DNA from: Albula goreensis | Taxonomy: Eukaryota > Chordata > Actinopteri > Albuliformes > Albulidae | Assembly (NCBI GenBank): GCA_022829145.1 | Contig: CM040762.1 | Span: forward strand, 23,492,436-23,556,435 | DNA: 64,000 bases | Reading direction: 5' to 3' | Shown here: piece after piece, positions 1-12,800 of the stretch | Layout of the letters: every line of letters starts with the position of its first letter | Position numbering within the stretch: position 1 is the stretch's first letter | Made by a program: the position numbers and the translations under genes | Notes under the pieces: model-generated | What the model was told of the DNA's origin: nothing | What the model saw: only the letters and a program-made list of their open reading frames with translations | Databases searched by the model: none

Positions 1-838
1 TGGAGTGCAGGTAGGAAGAGCATTTAAACATAAGAAATGTGTTTCAAACCACCACTTTCAGTGAGCAAGAGATTAGTAAATTGTGCCCAATTTTTTTAAT
101 CTTTAAGTAAACAAAGCACATATTGATAGAAATCAGAAATGTGTACCTTTAGTGCCATATTCTTATTTCAGCCTAATCAAAAAGTGATAGATTTTATCTC
201 ACAATCCTATATCATCCTGGCTTTGCCTGATTGATTTAATAAAAACGTGCAGCATTTGTAAGAAGTGCTTGTGTGTATGAGGATATACAGTTTGCTCTCA
301 ATATGTGAGACTGCAACCTGTAGTTCATTAGGAATTGCAGGGCTGTGTACTCTCTGTGCTCTAGAGTGGAGTTTGTGGTTGTTATTCAACATCCAATCTT
401 AAAGTCAATTCCAGTTAATTATATTTTATTTGACAGCTACACACCCACAGATTCTTTGGGGAAATTAAATAGACATACTAAACAAAAATATCCTAGGCAA
501 ATATTTTGTAAAAAAAAAATTGTAATAAAATTAAGTTCATGTAATTGCTTCCACTGAGAACATTAGTTGAAACAACAACCAAGAGATAGTGTGACCCTGG
601 TTTTGACATAGCTCCCCTTGGCAATGAAAGCATTGAACATAATAAATTGAAACAGAATTAGCATTTTGTATGTTATTTCCAGCATAGTAGCTATGGTTAC
701 ACCTCACTCCGTCTTGCGGCCGTACCCAAAGGGAGAGGCTGTCTGCACCTCCTGCAGTTTAAGGTTCCCTTTATTTCTCTTCCTCCCTCTCCTCCCTCCC
801 TCTCTATCTCAGGATTTCTACATCTCAAATTGCACCCA

Positions 839-848
839 CTAAAAATAG
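839..848 (+). promoter_or_regulatory. Possible distal MEF2 site
   Basis: CTAAAAATAG matches the MEF2 consensus YTA(A/T)4TAR exactly. It lies about 3.2 kb upstream of the muscle gene start. A single match can occur by chance, so function is only a possibility. Confidence 0.25.
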
Positions 849-887
849 CCAGTCTTCAATCTCTGTCTCCCTTTCTGTCTTAAGTTC

Positions 888-960
888 TCTCTCTCAAATT
901 AAAATTCAAAAGGCCGTTTATTGACATGACAAGGTTATGAATGCCTTGCCAAGCTTTATG
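888..960. repeat. Interspersed repeat copy (CAAATTCAAA...TTTATTG type)
   Basis: A CT run is followed by CAAATTAAAATTCAAAAG, a TTTATTGACATGACAAG segment and an AT-rich tail. A related sequence occurs at 6265-6370 and a weaker one at 10021-10078. I recognise this arrangement as common in fish genomes but cannot name the family. Confidence 0.45.
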
Positions 961-3426
961 CCTGTGCATTAGAAACAGCAGCGAGGAAAAGCGGTGAAAG
1001 AAAGGCTTAAATAAATATGTTCACAGATTATTTTCAGAGTCATACATGATTTTTTTCAAGTATTGGAGCCAAGCAAGTATAAATTATTGTCAAAAATATA
1101 TTTCTCCCTACCCCACAATCTAGATGATAAGGAGGCAATATCACAACTAAAATTTGTCCCTCACATCAAAATTTTATTACATCTTCTGGTAGGTGGTCAT
1201 ACTAAACAAATTCTGAAAACTGTTGTTTTGATGTCCAACATGAAAGCAGCTGGGACACTTGACTAATACAAAGGACAGAGCCTGTATGCTGTTTCCATGG
1301 GGACAGCAGAGTGACACTGTGAAGTGAAACATGACTATATTTGGTTGCATTAAACTAAATACAATTCTGTCAGAAGTAGTAGAAGGTTCTAACAGTGAAA
1401 GTTCTGCTAGTATGAACGTAACACACTGACAGTACATCTCATGCAGTAACAGATGCAGTGACACAGTTGCACTCCCATTGACACTGAACAGGAAGTCATC
1501 GCAGAGCTAATGGCGGTAAAAGGTGAAGCTTCCTGGGATGGAGAGGTAGTTTCAACATGGACAAGGAATGTATCAACCATGACGGTCAAATGATTGACAG
1601 TTCAGTTTTTAACCTTTGACCTGTCACACTACCCTGCTTTGAGAAAGGGTCAAGGGTTGTTGACCTTATGCAAAGGGAAGATAAGACAAGAGAGGAATAT
1701 AGAAGGCTGCATGTAACTTTACAAAAGCTTATGTCATTTCCTAACCTTTTTGCCAAATTTATTTACATTTAAATGATGCATCCCAATGTGTTAAAGAGAC
1801 TTTACAGTTTAGATAGGTTTCTATATGTCTTCAGCATGGTATGACATCCCTGAGCATGTTTCTCCCAGAGTTAATCATCAATGTCGCATGTTTATGACCT
1901 CACGTCGCCTGTTAATGACCTCACAGTTTAGCACCAAATGACCTGCTCTAGAGATCAGGTCACCAAGTGCAGACACACAGAAACATTTAGTATCAGTATC
2001 AGCTGATATTGAGTGATTAGGCATCAGGACAACCTATTAGGTATAAGATTTAAAAAATGAAACATCGGAAAGCATATACGATGCAATCTTGATGGACATT
2101 TGTCAGATTGACTCTCTAGGCAAGTACGAAGACACTGAGTTTGCACCGTATTTGCGGCGCTGCAGAAACTATATCATAAGAATTGCAGAGACTTGTCAGA
2201 ACATGGTTGCAATGTGTACTACAGCAAATACAGGCAATAACTGGTATATTCATCATAAATGAAAAAATGAAACTGCTTAAGCTACTTGGTTGGGAAAAAA
2301 ATCTTGTACATCCAGACTGTGCATGGCCATTATTTCAGAAGAAAGACATTTCAAAACAAATATTCTAATTTTGAAAAAGGTAGGCTGCATTTATCTTTTG
2401 ATGTTTGAAAATGAACACTTTAATATGTGAGCGATGTCTAAAATTGAAGGTGAAGCAGTCACAGAGAAACTCACGACAGGGATAAATGGGTACTAAGACA
2501 GTTGGTAAAAACCACAAAACAATGGCCAGTATCCATTATTTGGATTTTTTTCAGATTTTGGAATATTTGAGTATGCAGCCATTCCCCGACATATATCCAA
2601 GTTCTGCTCTGACCGACCGGTTGTATCTCAAAATGGACATAAATCGGACATATGTTAGCACTGCAAAAAGTTTTGGATTTTGGAACATTCCAGATTTCAG
2701 ATTACTGATGTTCAACCTGTATTACCAAGAAATGAATCTACAACTCCATGACACCCCATGGCCTATGCGCTTAGGAGATGCCCAGTTAAAAATTTTGCCA
2801 GTTTGTCATCGCCTACCTTATTGCATTTCGACCCCCTCGGCCTCACTTACTCTTCCTGTCCCTCCAGATCCTTCTTTATCTTGACAGCATGGACCAAACA
2901 AGGAAAAACTGGGTCAGGAAATTGAACAGTAGTCACATATCAAAGCTTATCATCTTCATCATCATCTTAAGAATGTGTCCATAATTTTGAATCAATGGTG
3001 TCATCGAAGGTTTATGCATATATACAGTGAATATCCATCTGAACTGCAGGGAATCTACATAGTCCACATATGCACGATTGATATTTGAGTAATAGGTTGT
3101 TATAGGGCATTACACAGGTGTAAAACATATGGAGGATTATTATGTTGTAAAATGTACAGTACATTCAGCTGTAAGAGACACAGGAATGCATTCTTGTCAT
3201 ATGAGCGGAAAAAATGTAAAAAAAAAAACCTATACAAAAGCCAGGCCGTGTATGAAAACCAATTTTTGTGCTGAATGTGAAACCTTAACTGAAGAAGAAA
3301 AAAGATCAATGAAAGCCATTTCACAGCTTTTATGCAAAGGATAAATATGAAAATGCGAAACCTCAAGCCTCAACGCTGACAAAATACATATCTTAAATTC
3401 ATGGGCAGCCATGCTATATGATATTG

Positions 3427-3672
3427 CAGCATGGGGTCACTCACCCTGACCGTAAGGCAGTCACACCTGGTGTGTGTGGGGACACTCTGACTGGTTGTGA
3501 CATGGTCACATCTTCTGTGTGGGGTCACTCTGCCTGACCGTGAGATGGTCACACCCCGTGCATGTGAGGTCACTCTCACTTTACCCGCGACATGGTCACA
3601 CCTTTTGTGTGGGGTCGCTCACTCTGACTGTGACATGGTCGCACCCCGTGTGTGTGAGGTGACGCGCACATC
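3427..3672. repeat. Minisatellite just upstream of the promoter
   Basis: About five diverged units of roughly 45-50 bp share GGGTCACTCTG, TGACATGGTCACACC and GTGTGTG blocks. The array ends about 290 bp before the TATA-like box. Confidence 0.75.
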
Positions 3673-3960
3673 GGAGTATCAATGAAGAGTATCGGGCAAT
3701 CACAGAGCGCAGGAATAAGGGTGTCGCCTTTGCCCTAATGAGATAACCAATTAACACATTTGTCAGTTTGTCAGTGCCTTCGTTACTCCATTAGGCCCCT
3801 CTGCGCCTCTGTCCCACCGGGTCCTTCTTTTCGTGGAGACCTTGGATTCCCCCTGGGTTTCAAGTGACTTTCCTCTCTCTCTCTTTCAGTCTCTCTCTTT
3901 TCCTCCCTTGGGGGAGGGAGACTCAGGAGCAGAGGGAGGGGGTAATAAGCGAGGGAGAGC

Positions 3961-3968
3961 AATAAAAG
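3961..3968 (+). promoter_or_regulatory. TATA-like box of mybpc2
   Basis: The sequence AATAAAAG lies 90 bp before the start codon. If it works as a TATA box, transcription would begin near 3990 and leave an unspliced leader of about 65 nt. That leader has no upstream ATG. The start codon has G at -3 (GCAGCCATGC), a favourable context. The start site is inferred from spacing only. Confidence 0.55.
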
Positions 3969-4057
3969 GGATACGGGGAAGGAGCTGAGACAGACTTTGC
4001 TGACAAGGAGCACAACAGTGAGGGGGAGAGACAGAGTCAGACCTACAGACAGCAGCC

Positions 4058-4079
4058 ATGCCCGAAGCTAAGAAACCAG
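4058..4079 (+). CDS. mybpc2: mybpc2 exon 1 (start codon, MPEAKKP)
   Basis: Encodes MPEAKKP plus the first base (G) of a split codon, then the donor GTAAAG. The MPEAK start matches the known MYBPC2 beginning. It sets phase 1, which every microexon boundary up to C1 then keeps. Confidence 0.9.
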
Positions 4080-7000
4080 GTAAAGACTTGACCGTATCGT
4101 GCTGATTGAAGCTCGCTGTGGGGTCTTTACTTTTAAACATTCTTTGAGCTTTTATGTTCGATTTTGCTTGTAGGAAAGACAGTCGCTTACTGTCTGTATG
4201 TATCGCTCTCTATTTCTATTTCCTGTTCTCCTTGGTGTTAATGTGCAAAATTAACCAGGCTGTCTTAGTGCTCGCCTCTCCTCGTTCTTCTCTTATTGGC
4301 ATTATATGTTGTTTATCATACATATGTACTTTATCCATGTTTGATGAACAGGTTTGTTTAAGCATGATGTAACATTGCTTATTTGTAACTGTCTGCTTCT
4401 GAACTGGCCCACGTCTGTGGATCACTTTAGTGTTGTGTCAGACTGGCCAGGGAAAGGGTTCAGACTGCTCAGAGAGAGGGTTCAAACTGACCAGAGAAAG
4501 GGTTCAGACTGACCAGAGAAAGGATTCAGGCTGCTCAGAAAAAGGGTTCAGACTGACCAAAGAAAGGTTCAGACTGCTCAGAAAACGGGTTCAGACTGAC
4601 CAGAGAAAGGATTTAAACTGCTCAGAGAAAGAGTTCAGACTGCTCAGAGAAAGGGTTCAGACTGACCAGAGAAAGGATTCAGGCTGCTCAGAGACAGGGT
4701 TCAGACTGCTCAGAGAAAGGGTTCGGACCACTCAGAGAAAGGGTTCAGACTGCTCAAAGAAAGGGTTCAGACTGACCAGAGAAAGGGCTCAGACTGACCA
4801 GAGAAAGAGTTCAGACTGCTCAGAGAAAGGGTTCAGACTGCTCAGAGAAAGGGTTCAGACTGGCCAGAGAAAGGGCTCAGACTGCTCAGAGAAAGAGTTC
4901 GGACCGCTCAGAGCAAGTGATCAGACTGGTCAGTAAAAGGTTACAGAGACTGAGAAAGAGATTGTTTTTCTCGATTTGGGATTTTTGGTTTCAGTGATGT
5001 TGACATGAAGATCAAGGCCAAACAGCACAGATATGGATGTACAATAGAGACAGAGAGAAAGTTTTGGTTTTCTCCTGACCACGTATGAAAAGTCAAGACT
5101 AAATGTTTGGCCATGTATGAATTTTCTCATTTACTAACTTATATTCACACCAAAGCGATTTAAGCATTTTAACTGGAAAGGGTCACGCTCCTCATCAGTA
5201 ATGGATGTGAAAACCAAATGTTAAATATCCTTCTCCATATCGTCGTTAAACTTATTTAAGTCATTACTATAAGATCTACTTAGCTTTGTTAATGCCTCTC
5301 AAAAGAGGCCAAAGGACAGAGAGAGGAGAGAAATGTGTTGATGGTACAAGATGGAAAAAGAAACAGCTGGCCAAGAGAGCATTTTAGAGTCATGGATAGG
5401 TTTAACAGCCAGGACTGGGAACTGAAGGAGTAGACATTAGCATTCTTACAGCTAGTTATGGCTTTTGGGTCTCAGGTTAAAATCCCAAGTCTCACACTGT
5501 TGGCCAACCATAGTGCAAGGAGCAAAACCTGCATCGCTGCTGAGTCTCTTCATAATGACCGGTAATGGAGCATCATGAACAAGTGAGTTTGCTACAAAAA
5601 CTATTATGATTATGGTTATATATAGCTGATGAACATTAGCAAGGTCACTTGATCTTGATCCAGTATCGAAATGCAATCCATCTGGAGTTGTGAACTGTTT
5701 GAGGATTCTACCAAAGGTTCTATAATTCAATGATATGAAAGCTCATTGACAACGATGTTTGTCTTCTCATTATTACTTTCATTTGCGCAGCAGTACAGTA
5801 ATATTTCTAGTGCAGATTCCAGAAGGGGACCCTTAGCACCAGGGAGTCCCCTACACTATCAGCCTACCCCCAGTTCAATATATCCTGTCCAACAAGCTGT
5901 CCATCAGTCCAAATATTTATACTCATGTCTTAAATGTGTCCATTAAATGTGTGTTTGCAGAACGTGGCCATAAGTGTCACAGAAATTTACTATCTGTATA
6001 TAGTAATGTTTGTGTTTGAGACAGATGGTTTAAAATACGACGGGCTTCCTCTCTCTCTCTGTCATCTCCTCCTTTTCAACAGAGAGCGAGCCGTGAGGGT
6101 ACCTCGGTAAATCACTGAGCAAGAGGAAATTTGAGAAAGATTGATGAAGGGACATGAGAGAGAGAGGGAGAGAGGGATAGTGAGAGAGGCAGACGTTTAT
6201 GGAAGTGGAGTGAGGGAAAAAGATGACAAAAGGGCCAGACAAATCTAATGTGACTATCTCTTTCTCTCTCTCTGTCTTTCTCTCTCTCAAATTCAAATTC
6301 AAATGACAAGATAATCTTGTGTTGACAAAGCATAATATACAAAATGCAAAGAATAGTGGACAACGACAATAATAACACTTCCCATTACTAACACAAACAC
6401 ATTTACCCACATTAAACATATTTTTTTTAAAAAAAACCTCTCTCTATCTCTCTCAAAATATAAAAATATATTTCTTATCAATGTTTCATATTAGCACTTT
6501 CCTCTTGCAGTTCATCCTAATATCTGATTATAGGCTGACTAATAAAGACGTATGTAAATATAAATAATAAAAGTACATATAATATAAATGCACTGTTCTT
6601 TGTGATAAAATTACATAACAAATTAAATAAATAATAAATAAACAAACAAATAAATAAATAAATGAATGTATTTATTTTTGGGAGATAAGCAAACATGTCC
6701 TTTGGGATGTTTTTTTTTCATTCAAGAACAGAAGAGCATATGTCCTTAAAAAGAATGAAGTCCATTTTAATTTAATTGCACATGACCTTAGAGAGGCCGT
6801 AAAGTTTGTTTGATTGGGTCTTAGCCTGAGCTATGCCTTCATGTTGTTGATCTCTTTTAGGTTTGTATAATCCAGTTTCTAGTCCGGTTTTAACCCATGC
6901 CCCGTTTGCTTTGATATTACCCCACATTTACCATGTCAGATTCTTCAGTCTCCTCACACTCAATGCTACGTAATTACATCACTGTGATTATATTACTGCC

Positions 7001-9622
7001 CAGCTCCCCTAAACTCCAGCCAAAAACCACAAGCAAACCCTACCCCGCACCTGGCAGCTCATATAACACACCCAGTGATTTACTGTTTATGATTAAGTTT
7101 GTCTGCCATTTTAGGAGCTGAAATAATGTTTTGAAAACACACTTCGTAATAAACAGTAATAATTATAGTTCTGTAGGGAGTGTCCGCTCAAATGGAAAAG
7201 GAGACTGATACGCAGGTATGTGTCAGATGACTTCCATGGCCTCAGGTTGCATTACCTCACTATGTCCCCCCAAGATCATATGATCAACCACCAAAAGCCT
7301 CCCGTTTTACAAGGATCTGCAGTCATTCTGTTAGCTTTTGCGCTTCATGCTAATCTATGGCTAGCGCTACTCTGTGTTGACACTAACCCAGTTAACTAAT
7401 TCCAGTTTCTTGGGGCATACCTGGAAAGTTAGGGTAAATGTTGTTGCTTTGTACATCACAGTTTCATGAATACTAGAGGTTATTCAAAAATATTATTTGA
7501 TTTTTTTGTTAACCTGTATTTAACCAGGAAGTCTCATTGAGATTCAGAATCTCTTTTGCAAGAGAGACCTGGCCAAGGTAGCAGTAATGACTCATGATGT
7601 CACAATGAACATTTTTTCAATAGTTTTAGCATGTTTTCAGCTCTTTTTTGTTTTAGTTATCATCTTAAAACAGAAGTTAAATTGGTTATTGACACCCGTA
7701 TGTCCATATCCACTATATAAAAACCTTGACTTGTTGATATCCATGAGGGAGAGTTATACTGCAGCAGTAGAGCTCCGCTAGTGAATGAGTTTTAATAATG
7801 TGTATTAACAGTGTGTATTTATAATGTGTATTAATAGTGTGTATTTATTTGGGTGAGGTTGTGGCGTTCAGTGGTTGCACAGGCCCTGTTTCTGATGGGA
7901 TGGGCGTGCCAATTCTGCATCATGCATGTTTTTCACAGAAAATGATAAACTTACACGTTATGCCCCTCTGTAATGAATGATGGCGTGCCATAGCTTCACG
8001 CTGATGCGTCTAACGTTACGCCATGTCAATATTCATCCCTGTGCCCTTGCGAACATGTGTCTAACGGTGATGGATTTACAGACAGATGGGTGAGTCATCA
8101 GACAGCCTGCCTGCTGCTCTATATGAGCTTCAGTTAAAGACCATGATCCTTTGCAGGGCATTTATACGCATCTGCGATGAGCAAAACAACAGGCTGCTCC
8201 AAGCAACTTTGCTTGTTTGTTTATGTACATTTGTCATTTGCTTAATTTAGCATTACATTACATGACATTAAAGACATTCACTAGACGCTCTTAGCTATAG
8301 CGACTTACAAGGCAAAGTGCATAATTATGAATGGTACAAAAAGTGCAAATATAACCCTTGAGAGGAGTAAAGTCCCAAGTGCCAAAGGTGACAGAATAGA
8401 TGAAGTGAGTCTTCAGTCTGCGCTTGAAGGTGGTGTCTCTGCCCTTCTGACCTCCACGGGAAGGTCGTTCCACCACTGGGGGCCATGACAAACAGCAGAC
8501 GTGACCTGGAAGTGCAAGAGCGGAGAGGGGAGGCGTTAGGTGTCCAGAAGTGGCAGGGTGGAGGGTCTGGCAGGTGTGTAAGGCAGCATGACTATATCAC
8601 TGCTCTGATCTGGGGCTCGTGGATCTTCTTCTCTCGGACTCCACTGCAATTCCTGCGGTATTAGCGTGTTCATGTATCACTCCTGAATGTGGAAATAAGC
8701 TCAGATGTTGGTGTGTAATTTAATAATTTAGTAATGACTTCTGCTTCTGCCTCCATAGCCCACCCATAGCTAATCCTTTTAATTTTAAATATTTCAATCC
8801 TTAGCAATACTTTTTACGAATCATTAAGAAATCAACCACCTTAGGTTTCTCTCCACAAGTTATCTCTTGAAGGCTGTTTACTTGTTTATTTGCAGTTTTC
8901 TGGTGATTTTACATTCTTTCATGTCGAACACACTCCAACATACTTTTCTCTTATGCATTTGGTGAGATAGATGAGGTTATCTGTCAGTTTATTTCTCTTT
9001 TGTAGGTCGTTTTACGTTAGTCAAAGTAATGATCCCAACGTAAAACAGCATCCTGGTATTTCCCATGACTATCTATCTACATAATGATGAAGTTGAAAGA
9101 AATATTTAATTTTATTTACAAAATAATTATTAATTATCTGGTATACAGTCAACCCATACTAAAAATCCAGATGTAAAATATTATTTTCCCAGTTTTATCA
9201 GAAAAAAAATTAATAATTATATACATCTTTTCCTTTTCGTTCCTGAATATCAGAATGCATTAGTGTAGGAACACAGTCACAAATAATGTGAAAAAATCTC
9301 CCTATTCCCAGCACACCATTTATTAAAATCTTTATTTGTTCTTATTTTTTCTCTCCACCTTGTTCCTCTGTTCATTTGTACCAAAATCCCTGCTCCAAAA
9401 TATTGTTTCTCCAAATATATCCCTCGACAAATTGAAATTGTTTGTATTCAGTGTGAAGAGGTTTATAGAAGCCCAAGTACAGCTTAAACGCAATGAACTT
9501 ACACTAATCCCTTCTTCATTTTGTTATCTTTTCTCCCTCTTTTCTGTCTCTTTCCTGTTGTCTTCACTACTCTTTCCCCCCTCTCTCTCTGTTCATTTAT
9601 CCTCTGAGGTGCTGCTCTTTCC

Positions 9623-9657
<35 letters not shown>

Positions 9658-9714
9658 GTTCGTTTATCCTGCTCCTTCCCCTCTCTCTCTGTTCGTTTAT
9701 CCTCTGAGGTGCTG

Positions 9715-9782
<68 letters not shown>

Positions 9783-9823
9783 TCGTTTATCCTGCTCTTT
9801 CCCCTCTCTCTCTCTGTTCGTTT

Positions 9824-9862
<39 letters not shown>

Positions 9863-12800
9863 AGAGGCTTGGAGTGAGCTGTCTCAGCTGGAATGCATAC
9901 AGGCCATAATTCTTATCATCATTACTGTCGTATAAAACCATGCTGCGATACACTACACCTTCTCACTCTTTCCTCTTTCGGCATTCCAAACTGATCATTT
10001 ACCTCTCTCTCCCTCCATGTCAATTTCAAATTCAAGCTCAGAAACAGCTTTATTCTAATTAATTTCATTAATGATTCTCATTTGATGGCAACAATCTTTT
10101 ATCTTTATTTAATCCTGATATGACAATATAGTATATTCCATTCCATTGCTGCCACCGCTGTGTTTCACTCTGCAGTCAAGGACTGCACTTCATGTGCAGC
10201 TGGGACAGTCAGACTGCGCAGCTGGGAAACAAAGCCTACTGTGCCTTATCAGTGTTCAGTTCCAGACTGTGCGGCTGAACACTGCACAGAGCACAGAGCT
10301 ATATCAGTGTTCAGCTCCAGACTGCGGGGCTGTACACTGCACAGAGCGCAGAGTTATATCAGTGTTCAGCTCCAGACTGTGTGGCTGTACACTGAACAGA
10401 GCGCAGAGCTATATCAGTGTTCAGCTCCAAACTGTGTGGCTGTACACTGCAGAGAGCGCAGAGCTATATCAGTGTTCAGCTCCAGACTGTGCGGCTGTAC
10501 ACTGCACAGAGAGCAGAGCTATATCAGTGTTCAGCTCCAGACTGTGTGGCTGTACACTGCAGAGAGCGCAGAGCTATATCAGTGTTCAGCTCCAGACTGT
10601 GCGGCTGTACACTGCACAGAGCGCAGAGCTATATCAGTGTTCAGCTCCAGACTGCGCGGCTGTACACTGCACAGAGCAGAGCTATATCAGTGTTCAGCTC
10701 CAGACTGCGGGGCTGTACACTGCACAGAGAGCAGAGCTATATCAGTGTTCAGCTCCAGACTGTGTGGCTGTACACTGCAGAGAGAGCAGAGCTATATCAG
10801 TGTTCAGCTCCAGACTGTGTGGCTATACACTGCAGAGAGAGCAGAGCTATATCAGTGTTCAGCTCCAGACTGTGTGGCTATACACTGCAGAGAGAGCAGA
10901 GCTATATCAGTGTTCAGCTCCAGACTGCGCGGCTGTACACTGCACAGAGAGCAGAGTTATATCAGTGTTCAGCTCCAGACTGCGCGGCTGTACACTGCAC
11001 AGAGCGCAGAGCTATATCAGTGTTCAGCTCCAGACTGCGCGGCTGTACACTGCACAGAGCGCAGAGCTATATCAGTGTTCAGCTCCAGACTGCGTGGCTG
11101 TACACTGCACAGAGCGCAGAGCTATATCAGTGTTCAGCTCCAGACTGCGCGGCTGTACACTGCACAGAGCGCAGAGCTATATCAGTGTTCAGCTCCAGAC
11201 TGCGCAGCTGTACACTGCACAGAGCGCAGAGCTATATCAGTGTTCAGCTCCAGACTGCGCGGCTGTACACTGCACAGAGCGCAGAGCTATATCAGTGTTC
11301 AGCTCCAGACTGCGTGGCTGTACGCTGCACAGAGAGCAGAGCTATATCAGTGTTCAGCTCCAGACTGTGTGGTCTATACACTGCAGAGCTTGTCACACAA
11401 GCCATAAGCCTCTACATTTCTCCCTGCTCATAGTCTCTAGTCAGTCCTCTATCTTATCTCCTCATTTCTCCTCTCCTCTGTTGTATTTCCATTACTCTGT
11501 ATCAACATTTGTATTTGCTAGGAGGTCACAGTTTCTGGAAATGACAAAAATTACAAAACGACAACTCCAGCCCTAAAAACCCGAGCCGGCCTAAAAATCC
11601 GTCCACAGACATGAAAACAACCGAACTTTCTTTCCTCCTTTCCCGACCTACCCCATCTCTCCATCCCTCCTCATTTCATTAATCAGTATCACTGATCCAG
11701 GATCTGTCAGAAAGAGCTACAGATTGATATACAGAGCAGCTTAAGTGTACTCTTTTCCTGCCAAAACACCACCCCCACATCCCTAATCATAAAACGGTGA
11801 AACTCCATCAGCCACCCAACACTCACAGAGGATGCCAGCCAAATACCAGTGATGCCATCAATACTAAACTCACTGGTAAAAATAGCTACTTTGCCTATAA
11901 TCTTTACGACATATCTTATTTGTGGTCCGATTAATTTGCCCAGTCGAATTAGACACATTTGGAAAATAGCTACGTGCTTCCATGTCAGTTTCAGCGCCTG
12001 TGTTGATCCCTACTTCATCAGTGGTATCTACCTCTGTCACATCCTCTAGATTTCAACCACTCCAGGCCAGCTTTCAAATATTACAATCAATGCGACAACA
12101 GATGTTTGTAGTCTTCAGTGGTTCCACATTCGCCAGGGAGTAATGAGGTATATATGTTGGAGAAATGTTTCCTCAATCATTTATGCGTCATGTCTTTTGC
12201 GTACATATGTATATATGTTTGAAGGCAGTAAATGAACTTACTGACGATGAGGTAAAGGTCATTGAGACGGCCTCGATGGCGTCATGTGACTTGTACGAGG
12301 TGTTTATTTTTGTACATTTTTGCGTGCTTGCGTTTTTGCGAGCGTGTGCGTTCGTACGCGCGTATGTGCGTACTTGTGCGTGTATATCTGTGTGTGAGTG
12401 TGTGTGTCTGTGTGAGTGTAGTTTTGCTTTACCATGTGATCACGAGGGCGCAGCTATATAAGTGTGTCATGTGCATGTAGGTTACAGGCAGCGTGTCATT
12501 TGAACTACACAGCTGTTTCTGCTTTCACGGAGCTGCGAAACATACGCCCCAGACTTCATCCTGTACGTAAGCAGTACATAGGCGGCCATGTTCATACGCA
12601 TTAGTGACTGAGGGGACGGGTGTTCCAACATATTAACTTCTCTCGCTCGCCGTGTAGCGCTAACTCAAGAGATATACACTCAGACACGGGCGGCGCACAG
12701 GGAACCAAACGCACCCGGAGGTATTGGGTTAGATGAAGTGTTAAAATAAAGTGGTATCAGTTCTTAATGTACGTTTTCTTTCATTCATTTCAACTGCCTC

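Larger units (their letters stand above)
1..3426. other. Upstream flanking DNA without a confident gene
   Basis: No coding region is convincing here. The open frames are short (132 codons at most, at 2486-2884) and have no recognisable domain. It holds a CT-rich stretch near 770-800 and a probable interspersed repeat at 890-960. The rest is AT-rich single-copy-looking sequence. Confidence 0.5.
4936..9586. other. Intron 1, first part: no exon seen
   Basis: No exon with convincing splice sites was found. It holds GA/CT-rich tracts (6040-6290), an interspersed repeat copy (6265-6370), an AAAT-rich stretch (6600-6680), and at 8255-8560 a degenerate repeat carrying the fish-type motif ACGCTCTTAGC..AGCGACTTACAA. 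Confidence 0.5.

Noticed and set aside
2486..2884. 132-codon frame upstream of the gene
   Set aside because: No recognisable domain, repeats or splice context; the length is compatible with chance in this sequence.
3129..3344. Cys/Lys-rich 71-codon frame suggestive of a transposase zinc-finger end
   Set aside because: The cysteine spacing does not match any family I can name, and there is no longer transposase frame nearby.
4430..4936. 168-codon Arg/Gln/Ser-rich frame
   Set aside because: Artefact of the 22-bp minisatellite in intron 1.
10146..11576. Long open frames (476, 415 and 338 codons) over the 55-bp repeat
   Set aside because: All three forward frames are open because a stop-free unit is repeated. 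There is no domain, no promoter and no splice support.
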